Source of the DNA: a virus
Reading direction: 5' to 3' (one strand)
IMG/VR virus record: IMGVR_UViG_3300042448_000420
Coordinates: 1 to 21,151 of that record
DNA: 21,151 bases
Shown piece after piece: positions 1-9,254 of the stretch. Positions within the stretch are counted from its first letter, which is position 1; every line of letters starts with the position of its first letter. A program made the translations under genes and the position numbers. Below the pieces are notes generated by a model. The model worked only from the letters and a program-made list of their open reading frames with translations, was not told where the DNA came from and searched no databases.

Positions 1-678
1 ACTATTAATATCTACAACTTTTGCAATGTAGAATAACTTAGTACTGTTTTTGTCAAATAATTTCTGAAGTTCAGAAAGTGCTTTATTACGCAATTTCTTA
101 TATTCAGTTCTAACCATAACTGTTTCTTCTTCTTTGTCTAAGTAAAACTTAGGAGGAACAGCTTTTGATCTAGCATCATCAAAACTTTTTGCTACAATTG
201 AAAACCCTCCGGCTTCAATAGCATAAAGTTTAATTCTATCAAATGGATCTTTAGGATCCAAGTATAAAGGTTCATTTCCACATGAAATTGCAATCTTATT
301 CCAAAAATCTGCATTATCTGGTTTAAGTAATTTTACTTTATTCCAGAACTGTGGATCATCAATCTCAATATAATTAGCAGCAAGTTCTTTTTCTAGTTCT
401 GCAATAGCAGTTCTAATTTGATTTATTCTTGCTTCTTTTTCATCTTTTGGTAAATGATTAATCTCTGGAGAAAACTCATTTAATCCAGTAATATACCTTA
501 CTACCCCATTTATTTCTAAACAAGATAATTGTTCATTATGGGTAACTCCATCAAATAGAGTCATACCATATTCTTCTAATCCCATGTTAGAAGTTCTACT
601 GTCAAAGAACGGTCTGATAGCAATTGCCGTCTTTCTTACTGAGCCCTTACCGGTCTCAACCATTGTGAAATTTTCCAT
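1..678 (-). CDS. Partial unknown phage protein downstream of the capsid gene (N-terminal 226 aa)
   Basis: The frame opens with ATG at 676-678 and stays open to the window edge, giving 226 residues with no stop, so the C-terminus is missing. The leader before the ATG is A/C-rich (AAAAACCAACAACA), like that of the scaffold-like gene, which supports this start. I do not recognise the family. Visible features are an N-terminal part with a PFFDSR stretch, a Lys/Glu-rich helical segment around residues 80-100, and a charged C-terminal part. It has no signal peptide or membrane segment. It follows the major capsid gene across a strong terminator hairpin, so it may be transcribed at a lower level than the capsid or from its own start. 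By position it is probably another virion or head-associated protein; that is inference only. Confidence 0.8.
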   Translation of the reverse strand, partial: MENFTMVETGKGSVRKTAIAIRPFFDSRTSNMGLEEYGMTLFDGVTHNEQLSCLEINGVVRYITGLNEFSPEINHLPKDEKEARINQIRTAIAELEKELAANYIEIDDPQFWNKVKLLKPDNADFWNKIAISCGNEPLYLDPKDPFDRIKLYAIEAGGFSIVAKSFDDARSKAVPPKFYLDKEEETVMVRTEYKKLRNKALSELQKLFDKNSTKLFYIAKVVDINS

Positions 679-724
679 TGTTGTTGGTTTTTATTTTGTT
701 GGTTAAATTTAATACTTTTTAATT

Positions 725-752
725 AAAAAAAGGGAGGAGTTACCCCCTCCCT
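725..752 (-). terminator. Rho-independent terminator after the major capsid gene
   Basis: On the minus strand a perfect 7-bp GC-rich stem (AGGGAGG pairing with CCTCCCT, plus-strand arms 731-737 and 746-752) with an 8-nt loop is followed directly by a run of T (positions 730-725). It lies about 20 nt past the capsid stop codon. It is the strongest hairpin I noticed in the window. T-rich sequence also occurs on the other flank, so it could act in both directions. Confidence 0.88.
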
Positions 753-770
753 GTTTTTTATAGTGTCTGG

Positions 771-2390
771 TTAGAATGATCCACCAGTGATTGGGTTTCT
801 CATAACAATCTTAAGGACTTTAGTAGGATCCTTAACCCAGATAGCTGGCATTGTTTGAGACATCATAACACGGTACCCATTGAATTGTCCAGAAGACTGG
901 AATCCTTGTGTACGTCCCATGTAGTCCATAGTACCATTTTGATACCACCATTTCAATTGATTATCCCAAGACAATTTCAATAAGAAGATGTTGTCATTAG
1001 TATTGTCAGTGATATCAAAGATAATGAATGAGTAAGAAGATAATGGGAAACCATCAATGATTGGGTTCTCAATATCATTAGTATGAACATTGTCAAATGC
1101 TGGGTTAAGAACAAACTTAACATTTGCCAAGAAAGGAATCACATAAGAAGTGTATGCAAATCCAAAGTTCAAGTCCATACCTTTACCAGTGATTGCACCG
1201 ATATCAGCAGCCTGAATCAATAGACCTGAAGATACTGCTTCTCTTTTGATAGCTTCATTTACCATACGCATACCACCCATACCAGTTTGTACAACTAGTG
1301 AGCGTTTTGGATCTGGACCTTGGAACTCAACTTTACCATTGAAGAAGTTGTAGATCTCTCCACGGAACAAATCAAGTGTAAAGTTATTTTTGTTGTATAC
1401 TCTTTTGAATGAGTTATCCAACTGTCTCCAAAGACCTACAGACAATCTTACATCATCTGGACCATCTTGACGAACTCTACCACCATGTCCCCACATTAAG
1501 TAAGTCTCAATGTCAGTTGCAATTTTGCTCAAGTGAGCAGCTTCCATACTAGTTAAGAAAGTTCTAGATAAGTCACCATTATCAAATGCACGTTTAACTT
1601 TGTCTTTTCCAAGAACTTTAACCATGTCATCCAATGATGTAATTGAAGGATCAATTGATTTGTCAAATGTTCTCCAGATCTCAGTTACAGGAACTGTACC
1701 ATCTGCATTCATTCCACCTTTGATCATTAAGTCAGCACGGCTAGAGATTGAATAGTGTACATGAGCTTCAGCACCACCAACAAAGTTATAGAACTCACGG
1801 AATCCTGTTCTTGTTTGGATGTCAGAAAATCTTTCACCATATTCTCCACGGGCAGAACCTTTACGGAAAACTTTAGTACCATTAGCCAAGTACTTGTTAT
1901 CCAAGTATTTGTAGTTGTCATTATCAACTAATTGTACTGTATAGATGTATCCATCTCCAATAGGAAGGATATCTTCTGTTGGTACAATGTATAATTCAGC
2001 CCCATTGTATTTGTCATATGTGATGATATCACCATGTCCAAATTCTCTACGGCTTAATTTAATGCGGAATGTAGTTCCATCTACACCTTTGAATGTATTG
2101 TCTGGTTCAATATCCTCAATGATGTAAGGTAAGTCTACAGACACTGGAGTCTGCCACTTATACTCACCACGAGCATTATCAACCATAATTACATTCTTGC
2201 CACCAAATGAAGACATTTGATAAAGTGGCATTTCAACTTTCTGAGCCATAGCCCATAGGTCAACTGGGCCTAAGTCCATAGGCTCAGCATCTTTCAGCAT
2301 GTTAACCAAGTGGTAAGAATCCACATGGGAACTTGCGTTGTAAGCGGTATCTCTGAGGAATATACCATTGTTTAAAACTGGAGTTGCCAT
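771..2390 (-). CDS. Major capsid protein (crAss-like, putative HK97 fold)
   Basis: This 539-aa protein is the best candidate for the main capsid subunit. It comes after terminase, portal and a scaffold-like gene, the position expected for the major capsid protein in crAss-like and other tailed phages, and a strong terminator follows it. The sequence is a soluble mixed alpha/beta protein rich in Gly, Asp, Asn and aromatic residues, with no signal peptide, membrane segment or long coiled coil. Its length is near what I recall for crAss-like capsid proteins (about 500 aa). The ATG at 2388-2390 follows an A-rich leader (ACAAAAACAAATAA). The HK97 fold is expected from the phage type, not seen in the sequence. 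Confidence 0.82.
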   Translation of the reverse strand: MATPVLNNGIFLRDTAYNASSHVDSYHLVNMLKDAEPMDLGPVDLWAMAQKVEMPLYQMSSFGGKNVIMVDNARGEYKWQTPVSVDLPYIIEDIEPDNTFKGVDGTTFRIKLSRREFGHGDIITYDKYNGAELYIVPTEDILPIGDGYIYTVQLVDNDNYKYLDNKYLANGTKVFRKGSARGEYGERFSDIQTRTGFREFYNFVGGAEAHVHYSISSRADLMIKGGMNADGTVPVTEIWRTFDKSIDPSITSLDDMVKVLGKDKVKRAFDNGDLSRTFLTSMEAAHLSKIATDIETYLMWGHGGRVRQDGPDDVRLSVGLWRQLDNSFKRVYNKNNFTLDLFRGEIYNFFNGKVEFQGPDPKRSLVVQTGMGGMRMVNEAIKREAVSSGLLIQAADIGAITGKGMDLNFGFAYTSYVIPFLANVKFVLNPAFDNVHTNDIENPIIDGFPLSSYSFIIFDITDNTNDNIFLLKLSWDNQLKWWYQNGTMDYMGRTQGFQSSGQFNGYRVMMSQTMPAIWVKDPTKVLKIVMRNPITGGSF

Positions 2391-2417
2391 TATTTATTTG
2401 TTTTTGTTTGTTACTAA

Positions 2418-3689
2418 TTAAAATCTCTTGAACAGATTATTCTGTCTAGGGATTGTTCTTTGTGTTGATCTTTGAGGAGTTGCTGTTCTTCTTACCTCTT
2501 CATCATTAGAAGATGATGATGCAAGTTTTCTAGACTCTTCAGTTTTCAACTGTCTTACTACTTTCTCAGTAGCTGCTTTAGATCCTTGCTCTCTCACTTT
2601 ACCTTTATATCCTTCCGGATCTGCAAGTAACCAAAGTGCTTCTGCAATAAGATCATGTCTTGGTTCTACAAACTGATATTTCTCAATTAAGTGTCCAAAT
2701 AGGTTTGTAGGTTTACCAGAAATTGAAGGGTAACTAGGTTGTACTAATCCTGAATAAAGTAAACTTTGAATTTTTTTATCCAGTTTAACACCTCCAAGTT
2801 CACCAGCAGATAGTGTGTTAAATACATTATCTGTATAGGCCTTAGCTTGGTGTGCCTGTTGTTCTTTCTTTTGTTCTTGTTCTGCCAATTGTCTTGCAAC
2901 AATTTCTTCTTGCATTCTATCTAACTTAGGTTTAAACTGGTTAGCTTTTTGCCCAAGTTTATCCATATCTTGCCAGTCATTGATTTCATCTTCAATTTCT
3001 TCTGGAGTTCCAAAGTTAGTAGCATATAAGTATTGTCTTGCAATTTCTGCTTGGTCATTCTCATCAGCTGGATCCAATTGACGAATCTCTTCCACATGAG
3101 CAAGAGTTCTAAACAAACCTTTTAAGTCTTGACCACCGTCAGCAACATACTTTGCAGCATATTGTAATTCTTCAGGAAGAGAATTAAAAAATTCTTTTGG
3201 AGTATTTTCTCTAATTGCATTCTCTCTTTCTTGAAAGTTTGCTTCAAATAACTCTCTGAAATCTTTAGTAGTATAATCTTCTAATGGTTTATCATCATCA
3301 AAAGGTACCAAAGAACCTTCTTCAATCATTTTAGATGCTAACTCAGCAAGACCAGATTTATCAACTTTCGGTCTTCCTTTGTTACCTGCATCTTCTTCTT
3401 GAGTAATTAACTCATTAAGCTCATTGATAGTTTCTTCAACTTCTGCTTTCTTTTCTCGGGCTTCTTCTTTTTCTTTAGGAGTAGCCGTTGAGTTGTCAAG
3501 GAACGATGTGTCTATGTTTTCTTTTGAAAATACAGACTTAGGTTTTTCTTCGGTTTTACCATCTTCAGGAAGCATGATACTTTCTGCTCCAGGCATTCCA
3601 AAGATCTCATCAATATTAATATCTGCTTGACCTACCGTTGTAGTGTCAAGAACCTGAGTTTCCCCAGTTACTTCGTTTGGATTCTCCAT
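2418..3689 (-). CDS. Putative head scaffolding or assembly protein
   Basis: A 423-aa charged, mostly helical protein sits between portal and capsid genes, the usual place for a scaffold or prohead core protein. The first ~130 residues are acidic and low in complexity (many Glu, Asp, Thr, with Glu/Lys runs near residues 70-95). The middle holds helical segments with an LPEEL stretch and a Gln/Glu/Lys-rich coiled-coil segment around residues 255-285. The last ~60 residues are Arg/Ser/Gln-rich and basic, ending NNLFKRF. An acidic helical body with a basic C-terminal tail is typical of scaffolds that bind capsid subunits, but no family signature is certain. I see no protease motif and no separate prohead protease gene in the window. 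The start follows an A/C-rich leader (ACAAAAACCAACACAC). Confidence 0.6.
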   Translation of the reverse strand: MENPNEVTGETQVLDTTTVGQADINIDEIFGMPGAESIMLPEDGKTEEKPKSVFSKENIDTSFLDNSTATPKEKEEAREKKAEVEETINELNELITQEEDAGNKGRPKVDKSGLAELASKMIEEGSLVPFDDDKPLEDYTTKDFRELFEANFQERENAIRENTPKEFFNSLPEELQYAAKYVADGGQDLKGLFRTLAHVEEIRQLDPADENDQAEIARQYLYATNFGTPEEIEDEINDWQDMDKLGQKANQFKPKLDRMQEEIVARQLAEQEQKKEQQAHQAKAYTDNVFNTLSAGELGGVKLDKKIQSLLYSGLVQPSYPSISGKPTNLFGHLIEKYQFVEPRHDLIAEALWLLADPEGYKGKVREQGSKAATEKVVRQLKTEESRKLASSSSNDEEVRRTATPQRSTQRTIPRQNNLFKRF

Positions 3690-3779
3690 GTGTGTTGGTT
3701 TTTGTTATACTTTAATATAGTGATAAATTTTTAAAATTTAAAGCTTACACATTAATTTTATCTACTATATGGCTAAGTG

Positions 3780-6527
3780 TTATTTCTTTTTTGCAGATGA
3801 TTTTTGATCAAACTTGTTTTTGTTGACCTCAGCAATCTGTAATTGTTTTTCAGCTATATCTCTTTGAGCTTGAATTTTCTCTCTTTCAATAATATTCTTT
3901 TCTCTGTCAACAGTCATTCTGTTTGCATCTTTTTCTCTTTGAAGATTAGTTTGCTCCTGATATTGTTCAGTTGCTCTAATCTCTTTCATAGCATCAGCAT
4001 AATCAGACATTTGATTCTCATTAACATCCACAGCAGCACCATAACCAGCAGCTCTGATTTCAGCAACAGTAATATTATTTTGAAGTTGTCTTTCTTGTTT
4101 TTCAGCTTCAGCTTGAATCATTGCCTGTTGTTGTTTCTCAGTAGATGCAATTTGTTCTTGTTGCATTTGTTGTTGCTGTTGCATTTCTTGATCTTTCTGC
4201 TGTTTTTGTTTAGCTTCAGAATCTTTGAGAACTGTATTAAGTTGAGCAATTGAATCAGATTGAATAATTTGACCAAGATCATAGATACTTGCACCTGCTG
4301 TGTTATTAGACATTGCAAGTTGTTTTAATTGTTCAAGTACTGCTCTATGATTTGCTGTAGTACTACAGAAGATATTTAAGTCTCTAAGAAGTAATTCTGT
4401 TCCATTGATTTGGAAGTTTACTTTCTCATCAGCAGATGTAACATAAGTTAATCTTGCAGATGGATTAGTAGAGTGATAGTACTGAGCCAAGTCTGTACGC
4501 ATTTGGTGCACCCTAGGCATTAGATAATCACAGTGTTGGATAAAGAATACCTCTGTCTGTGCATAAGATGCTGAGGCAGCTTGTTCTACTCCTGTAGCAG
4601 TCATCTGAGATAACTGTTGTCCCATTCTTTGTGGATTCAATCCAATTACTTCAAATGCTTGTTGTTTAAAGTGATTGGCTAATTGAATCCTTGACATCAA
4701 TCTTTCTGTTTGGGAAAGATCAAGTTTTTGGAAATGTTGAAAGTTTAATGGGTTTTCAGTGTTAGTAATGGAAGTATCCAATGGTAACATCTGAAAGTTC
4801 TTCATTGCAACATATGCTTTAGCCAAGTTACCTTTACCCCAATCTTCTCCTAATGAGTGTCTTGGTAAAGAGTTTTGATCTAACATAATTACAGTACCAA
4901 GTTCATCTACTAGGATATCTGCAATCTGATTGTTTACAATGTTGTATCCAATCTGATATGGTTTCATTAAGTCAATAAGTGCTGTTGACTTAGTATTTCT
5001 ATCTGAGAATACTGCTCCTTCTACAGGAAGCTTACAACCATATAGAGTATTATCTCCTTTAAATTGAAATTTAAGAGGTCCTAGATTATTCTTTTCAATA
5101 CCTAAATAAATAGGAGAGAAACCACCAGGGTTATTCATACCCCAGAATGAAGGAATGTTAGGTCCAATTTTTACACCGCCCCATACTTCATTAATCCAGA
5201 TCCAATCCAGATGCTCTCCATATACCAATGTATCCTTTGTTTTATTTTTAAACAAACGATTATCATAGATAGGTTTATCAGTGACTTTATATTCTTCTGT
5301 AACTATCTCAGTAGTTACTTCTCCTAGATCTGTAATCTTAGTAAGGTGACCTATTTTCTTTTGTGACTTCCAATATACTGTAGATACTCTTAATAAGTAT
5401 GCAGTACCTTGATCATAGTAGTCTTCTCCTTCTGCTATGATTTGAGCAACTATATCTCCACCGTCTAATACAGTTCCAGACATAGCAGTAGTGTATTGTC
5501 TGTATGCTAATGATGGCATATTAGTATTCCATTCATGAGATTTAGTACCATCATAAAAGGATCCGTCATTTTGTAAACCTCCAATTGTATAACCAGCAGA
5601 TCTAATCGGATATACATTTTCTAATGCTTCAAGTTGATCTTGAGTCATAAGATATCCAAACTTATCAATAACATCAGATACGGTCATCATATCTGTTTTA
5701 CCTACCCAGTTACCTTGAGAAATATATCTTGCATCCGGAGACTTATGATAAAATGTTAATGCAGGATTCCAGAGTTCAATCTCATAATCATCCTCCATCA
5801 TCTTCATATGCCAGAACTCACGGTCTGTAATAAGCATATCACGGAATCCTCTTTCTTCAAGTTCATCCATTTTGAATCTCTCAACATCAACTCTATGTTG
5901 GTGAGCTGCCCATTGTTCTGTCATTGATTGATAGTCCTTCTTAAAGAACTTCTCAATTTCTGGTAATGATTTTAATTTGTCAGGAGAAGTTTCTTGTTGG
6001 AACTCAGGTGATTCAGGATCCATACCTTGAGCTACTAATGCTTGAGTGATTTTCATTTGAGCATCAGAAAGTAAAACTTCTTCCACCATTGCTCTTTTTT
6101 GTTCTAACATCTCATTGTATGAGAAATCATCAACAGCTCTATATGTAAGTTTAGTAGATCTTTTAGCAAATTCACCTACAAGAACATTAATAACATTTGG
6201 AATAATAGGATAGAATTTAAGTTCTAATGCTGATACATCTTCTTTAGTCAAAACCTCAACAATATCTCTATAGTCATTATCTTCTTCAACTATATAGTCT
6301 GTCTTATCAATAATACCTTTTGCAAGTTTATAGTTCTTCATTAACCTGCGGGCATTTCTTCTAAGTTGTTTTAGTCCTTGCCACTCTAACCAGTCAAGGT
6401 TCCATGCAGCCCATTGTTGATCTTTTTCTGATTTAGGAAGAAACTGCAATGGTTGTGTAATACTACCCAATTTATTTTGAGTAGTCTTAGCTCCATTTTT
6501 TGCTTGAATAGCATTTATTATTTGCAT
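3780..6527 (-). CDS. Portal protein with long Gln-rich coiled-coil C-terminus
   Basis: This 915-aa protein follows the large terminase by 7 nt, the standard place for the portal, the dodecameric ring through which DNA enters and leaves the capsid. Residues 1 to about 760 form a soluble mixed domain with an RRNARR basic stretch near the N-terminus and many aromatic residues, consistent with a podovirus-type (P22-like) portal of crAss-like size. From about residue 773 the composition changes sharply: a Gln/Glu/Lys-rich stretch with a five-Gln run is followed by predicted coiled coil to the lysine-rich end. Such a tail may form the barrel that projects into the capsid, as in P22-type portals. 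The portal call rests on context, size and composition; the barrel is inference. The ATG lies at 6525-6527. Confidence 0.8.
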   Translation of the reverse strand: MQIINAIQAKNGAKTTQNKLGSITQPLQFLPKSEKDQQWAAWNLDWLEWQGLKQLRRNARRLMKNYKLAKGIIDKTDYIVEEDNDYRDIVEVLTKEDVSALELKFYPIIPNVINVLVGEFAKRSTKLTYRAVDDFSYNEMLEQKRAMVEEVLLSDAQMKITQALVAQGMDPESPEFQQETSPDKLKSLPEIEKFFKKDYQSMTEQWAAHQHRVDVERFKMDELEERGFRDMLITDREFWHMKMMEDDYEIELWNPALTFYHKSPDARYISQGNWVGKTDMMTVSDVIDKFGYLMTQDQLEALENVYPIRSAGYTIGGLQNDGSFYDGTKSHEWNTNMPSLAYRQYTTAMSGTVLDGGDIVAQIIAEGEDYYDQGTAYLLRVSTVYWKSQKKIGHLTKITDLGEVTTEIVTEEYKVTDKPIYDNRLFKNKTKDTLVYGEHLDWIWINEVWGGVKIGPNIPSFWGMNNPGGFSPIYLGIEKNNLGPLKFQFKGDNTLYGCKLPVEGAVFSDRNTKSTALIDLMKPYQIGYNIVNNQIADILVDELGTVIMLDQNSLPRHSLGEDWGKGNLAKAYVAMKNFQMLPLDTSITNTENPLNFQHFQKLDLSQTERLMSRIQLANHFKQQAFEVIGLNPQRMGQQLSQMTATGVEQAASASYAQTEVFFIQHCDYLMPRVHQMRTDLAQYYHSTNPSARLTYVTSADEKVNFQINGTELLLRDLNIFCSTTANHRAVLEQLKQLAMSNNTAGASIYDLGQIIQSDSIAQLNTVLKDSEAKQKQQKDQEMQQQQQMQQEQIASTEKQQQAMIQAEAEKQERQLQNNITVAEIRAAGYGAAVDVNENQMSDYADAMKEIRATEQYQEQTNLQREKDANRMTVDREKNIIEREKIQAQRDIAEKQLQIAEVNKNKFDQKSSAKKK

Positions 6528-6534
6528 AATCCTT

Positions 6535-8736
6535 TTACTTTAAATTTTTAAATGGTGATCTGCTAAAAGACTGTCCATTTGAACGTTGACCACCACCAAT
6601 ATGACGGAATGGGCTTCTATTTAATTTAAACAAATTATCTGACTTTTGCAAGTTTTTAGCCGCATCATCCATAATTGTTCTTTTAGCATAACCTCTGTTT
6701 GATTGTTGAATTCTCATGAAAGCAACTAATGCACAGAATGCTACCAGTCTATCCACGTTGACTCCTGCAGAATACTCTCGCATTTCAGTTAACAGCATCG
6801 GATCTGGAATTCTTTCTATACCATACTTAGTTCTTACAATAGTACCATCAGATTTTGTCTCTACATCTAATTCTTCTTTAGTATACTCAATAGCATAATT
6901 AAGAAGATGCTGTTTAAACAATGTTCCGGTATTTTTCCAACCATATTCCTGGAATACATTGTTGTTAGAACCAAGATCTTTTAAGAACATTATCTGACTC
7001 TTAGGAACCAGATACTTTTGTTTTTTCCTAGAGATCATATACTGAATGAATAATGAGATGTTATTCTCAATTACTGTCCAGGCATTATACCATTCAATGA
7101 TTAACTCTAGTCTCTGGTGAGTTTTGTTAAGGTCATCAAATCTACCACACCAAGCAGCTACAATTTTATCTGGCTCTATATATGTTTCAGTTTCAACACC
7201 AGTAACCTTGGTTACTTCAACTGGAGCTTTCATTACATATATAGAACATAGTGATTCTGAGGTAGTTGTCTTACCCTCTGATACGGGGTCAATAGATGCA
7301 TAGTATTGCCCAAAGGTAGGGTCCTTAACAGGTCTTTCCCATACTACTAAACATCCTGTCTTATCTTCAGTCTTTTTAGTAATTGGGAATTCTTTAATAG
7401 GTTGTTTATTAGAAGTTTTAACAGTTGGCTTACCGTTCTCATCTGTACTAATATCTAAGAACTCATAACCATATTCTTTTTCTTCTATTCTTCTAGATTG
7501 TGCCGCTACAAGATGTGGAGGGAACACAGATACAGATCTATGTGCAAAAGCTTCTTCAATGTTTCTAGGATGCTGAGATATCCTTAACTGGTAATCTTCT
7601 GGAGATAACTCATCCTTCCATTTTGCAAACTGTTCATCTAATGCTTTTAATGCTTCTTCTACAAGTGAATTACCATATTCATCAATGTGAGGAGGCATTG
7701 ACCACTGTTCAGGAATAAACAAACCTGACAAACCTATAGTTCCTTTTGCATCTATTAAGTTTGTTTCTACAGCATAAATGTCTTTAGATGTAGGATTAAG
7801 AATCATATCTCTCAATGGGTTGCACTGAGATAAATCACCCACAGATCCTGCTGCAATAAACATTCCTGTAGTAATTAAACCAGATCTCATGGCCGGGCGC
7901 ATGTACTCATATGTCAAGTCCATCTTTGGTGCAATTCCAGCCTCTTCATGAAAGAAGTATTTTACCGGACCCCCTACACCATTTGTAGGATCTTTCTCAA
8001 ATGACATGCCCTGCATGGTACCCTTTAGACCCACTTCTGTTTTTCTGTCTCCTTTTCTTACTTCAATCTTCTGCTGCCACATTAAGACTTTGTCTGGAGA
8101 CATTGGACGATACCATGCAGTGTGTTCATTCAAGAATGCAGCATATTCCGACATGAACTTCCAAGAACCTTTCTCATTGATATAATCTTTGAGACTGGCT
8201 CCCATCTTTAAAGTTACCCCTGCTTCAAACCAAAGTTGATTGAGTAATTTAGAGATGTGAAAGTATGAAGATGCTATCTGACGTTTCTTCAAGATAGCAA
8301 CATGTTTATAGTTAAGTTCAGCAAGTAGTTCATATAGGGCCATATGATACTGTGCATCCCTGATTTTTGCAAAGTCAAACTTTTGTTGTTCCTTATCAAA
8401 GATAGGTAAGAAGTTTAACCACATGTAGTAGTCTCTGGTAAGATACCACTTCTTATTCCCATTTATATAAAATACTCCTTTTCTACATTTGAGTTTTTGA
8501 TCATCCCAGTAGGATACAAAATCTCTTGATCTAAAAGGAGCAATACAATAAACATTCTGATCTCTAAATTTTACAGCTTCCTGATTAAAAAGTAAACTTG
8601 TTTTATCAAATCCATATTTACCAGGTTCAGAAAATATATTTGCTATTGCACCAGAAAATTCTTCTCTAGACTTAAATGATACGGTTGTCCATGTACCATT
8701 ATCCCAACAAGGTATATCTTGATAAATTTCACTCAT
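6535..8736 (-). CDS. terL: Terminase large subunit (packaging ATPase and nuclease)
   Basis: This 733-aa protein would cut concatemeric phage DNA and pump it through the portal. An N-terminal ATPase shows a degenerate Walker A at about residues 147-157 (ILKKRQIASS), a Walker B at about 258-266 (hydrophobic strand then FFHEEAG, with Glu-Glu where Asp-Glu is common) and a coupling-motif-like strand near 291-301 (FIAAGSVGD). The C-terminal RNase H-like nuclease shows candidate acidic residues D483 (ASIDP), E557 (VIENN) and D662 (NVDRLVA). The order and spacing match large terminases. The extreme C-terminus is Arg/Ser/Gly-rich and may contact the portal. It is preceded by a 171-aa gene 2 nt away and followed by the portal, supporting one packaging operon. 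The Walker A lacks the classical Gly-Lys-Ser/Thr. Confidence 0.93.
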   Translation of the reverse strand: MSEIYQDIPCWDNGTWTTVSFKSREEFSGAIANIFSEPGKYGFDKTSLLFNQEAVKFRDQNVYCIAPFRSRDFVSYWDDQKLKCRKGVFYINGNKKWYLTRDYYMWLNFLPIFDKEQQKFDFAKIRDAQYHMALYELLAELNYKHVAILKKRQIASSYFHISKLLNQLWFEAGVTLKMGASLKDYINEKGSWKFMSEYAAFLNEHTAWYRPMSPDKVLMWQQKIEVRKGDRKTEVGLKGTMQGMSFEKDPTNGVGGPVKYFFHEEAGIAPKMDLTYEYMRPAMRSGLITTGMFIAAGSVGDLSQCNPLRDMILNPTSKDIYAVETNLIDAKGTIGLSGLFIPEQWSMPPHIDEYGNSLVEEALKALDEQFAKWKDELSPEDYQLRISQHPRNIEEAFAHRSVSVFPPHLVAAQSRRIEEKEYGYEFLDISTDENGKPTVKTSNKQPIKEFPITKKTEDKTGCLVVWERPVKDPTFGQYYASIDPVSEGKTTTSESLCSIYVMKAPVEVTKVTGVETETYIEPDKIVAAWCGRFDDLNKTHQRLELIIEWYNAWTVIENNISLFIQYMISRKKQKYLVPKSQIMFLKDLGSNNNVFQEYGWKNTGTLFKQHLLNYAIEYTKEELDVETKSDGTIVRTKYGIERIPDPMLLTEMREYSAGVNVDRLVAFCALVAFMRIQQSNRGYAKRTIMDDAAKNLQKSDNLFKLNRSPFRHIGGGQRSNGQSFSRSPFKNLK

Positions 8737-8738
8737 GG

Positions 8739-9254
8739 TTACTGATCATAAGCCATTCCAATACCACCTCTAACTTTACTTGATTGTTCTTCTTGAAGGT
8801 CTTTGTATACACCTTTAAATGAAGCTCTAATCTGATCAAAGTTTTTAGCAGCTGCAACTAGTGAATTAATATTACCATCTCTACCAGCAGTAATGGTAGT
8901 GGTTTCCATATATCTAGCTAATCTATCTAACATAGATGCCATTCCTTTATATGCTCTAGACGTAGGTGTTTCATACATTCTTCTACAGAATTCTAATGCA
9001 ATATGAATATCATCATCTTCTGGAGAAAACTCTGCTTCTATTTCTTTTAGTATAATGTATTCTTTATCTATATCAGGAGTATTAAAAAAAGGATTCATAT
9101 CTGGATTAGGACATGTCATGTAGAACAGATACAAGTAAATCTTTAAATGATCTTCAGGATAGTTATCCATAACATCTTTAAGTGCCTTTAATGTATAACA
9201 ATGTTCAGTAGGAACTACAATTCCATTTTGAACATCAAATAGTCTTGCTATCAT
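8739..9254 (-). CDS. Unknown 171-aa protein upstream of terL; small-terminase candidate
   Basis: A 171-aa, mostly helical soluble protein. Its start overlaps the stop of the nuclease gene as ATGA, and its stop lies 2 nt from the terL start, so these three genes are probably translationally coupled. The first half is rich in Tyr, Pro and acidic residues (a PNPDMNPFF stretch near residue 50). The second half contains a MASMLDRLARYM helix and a basic C-terminal part. Small terminase subunits are often 120-200 aa, helical, and encoded just before terL, so that role is possible. However, I see no clear helix-turn-helix, and crAss-like small terminases are poorly defined as far as I recall. The function is unproven. 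Confidence 0.7.
   Translation of the reverse strand: MIARLFDVQNGIVVPTEHCYTLKALKDVMDNYPEDHLKIYLYLFYMTCPNPDMNPFFNTPDIDKEYIILKEIEAEFSPEDDDIHIALEFCRRMYETPTSRAYKGMASMLDRLARYMETTTITAGRDGNINSLVAAAKNFDQIRASFKGVYKDLQEEQSSKVRGGIGMAYDQ

Noticed and set aside
3690-3779. Possible promoter (TATATTAAAG near 3718) and AT-rich inverted repeats between portal and scaffold-like genes
   Set aside because: It does not match TAnnTTTG, lacks the TTGTATATT core, and AT-only inverted repeats arise easily at this base composition.
3843-4253. Plus-strand frame of 136 codons rich in Leu, Ser and Phe
   Set aside because: It is antisense to the Gln/Glu-rich tail of the portal; the composition is that expected from reading CAA/GAA-rich codons backwards, and no plus-strand gene context exists.
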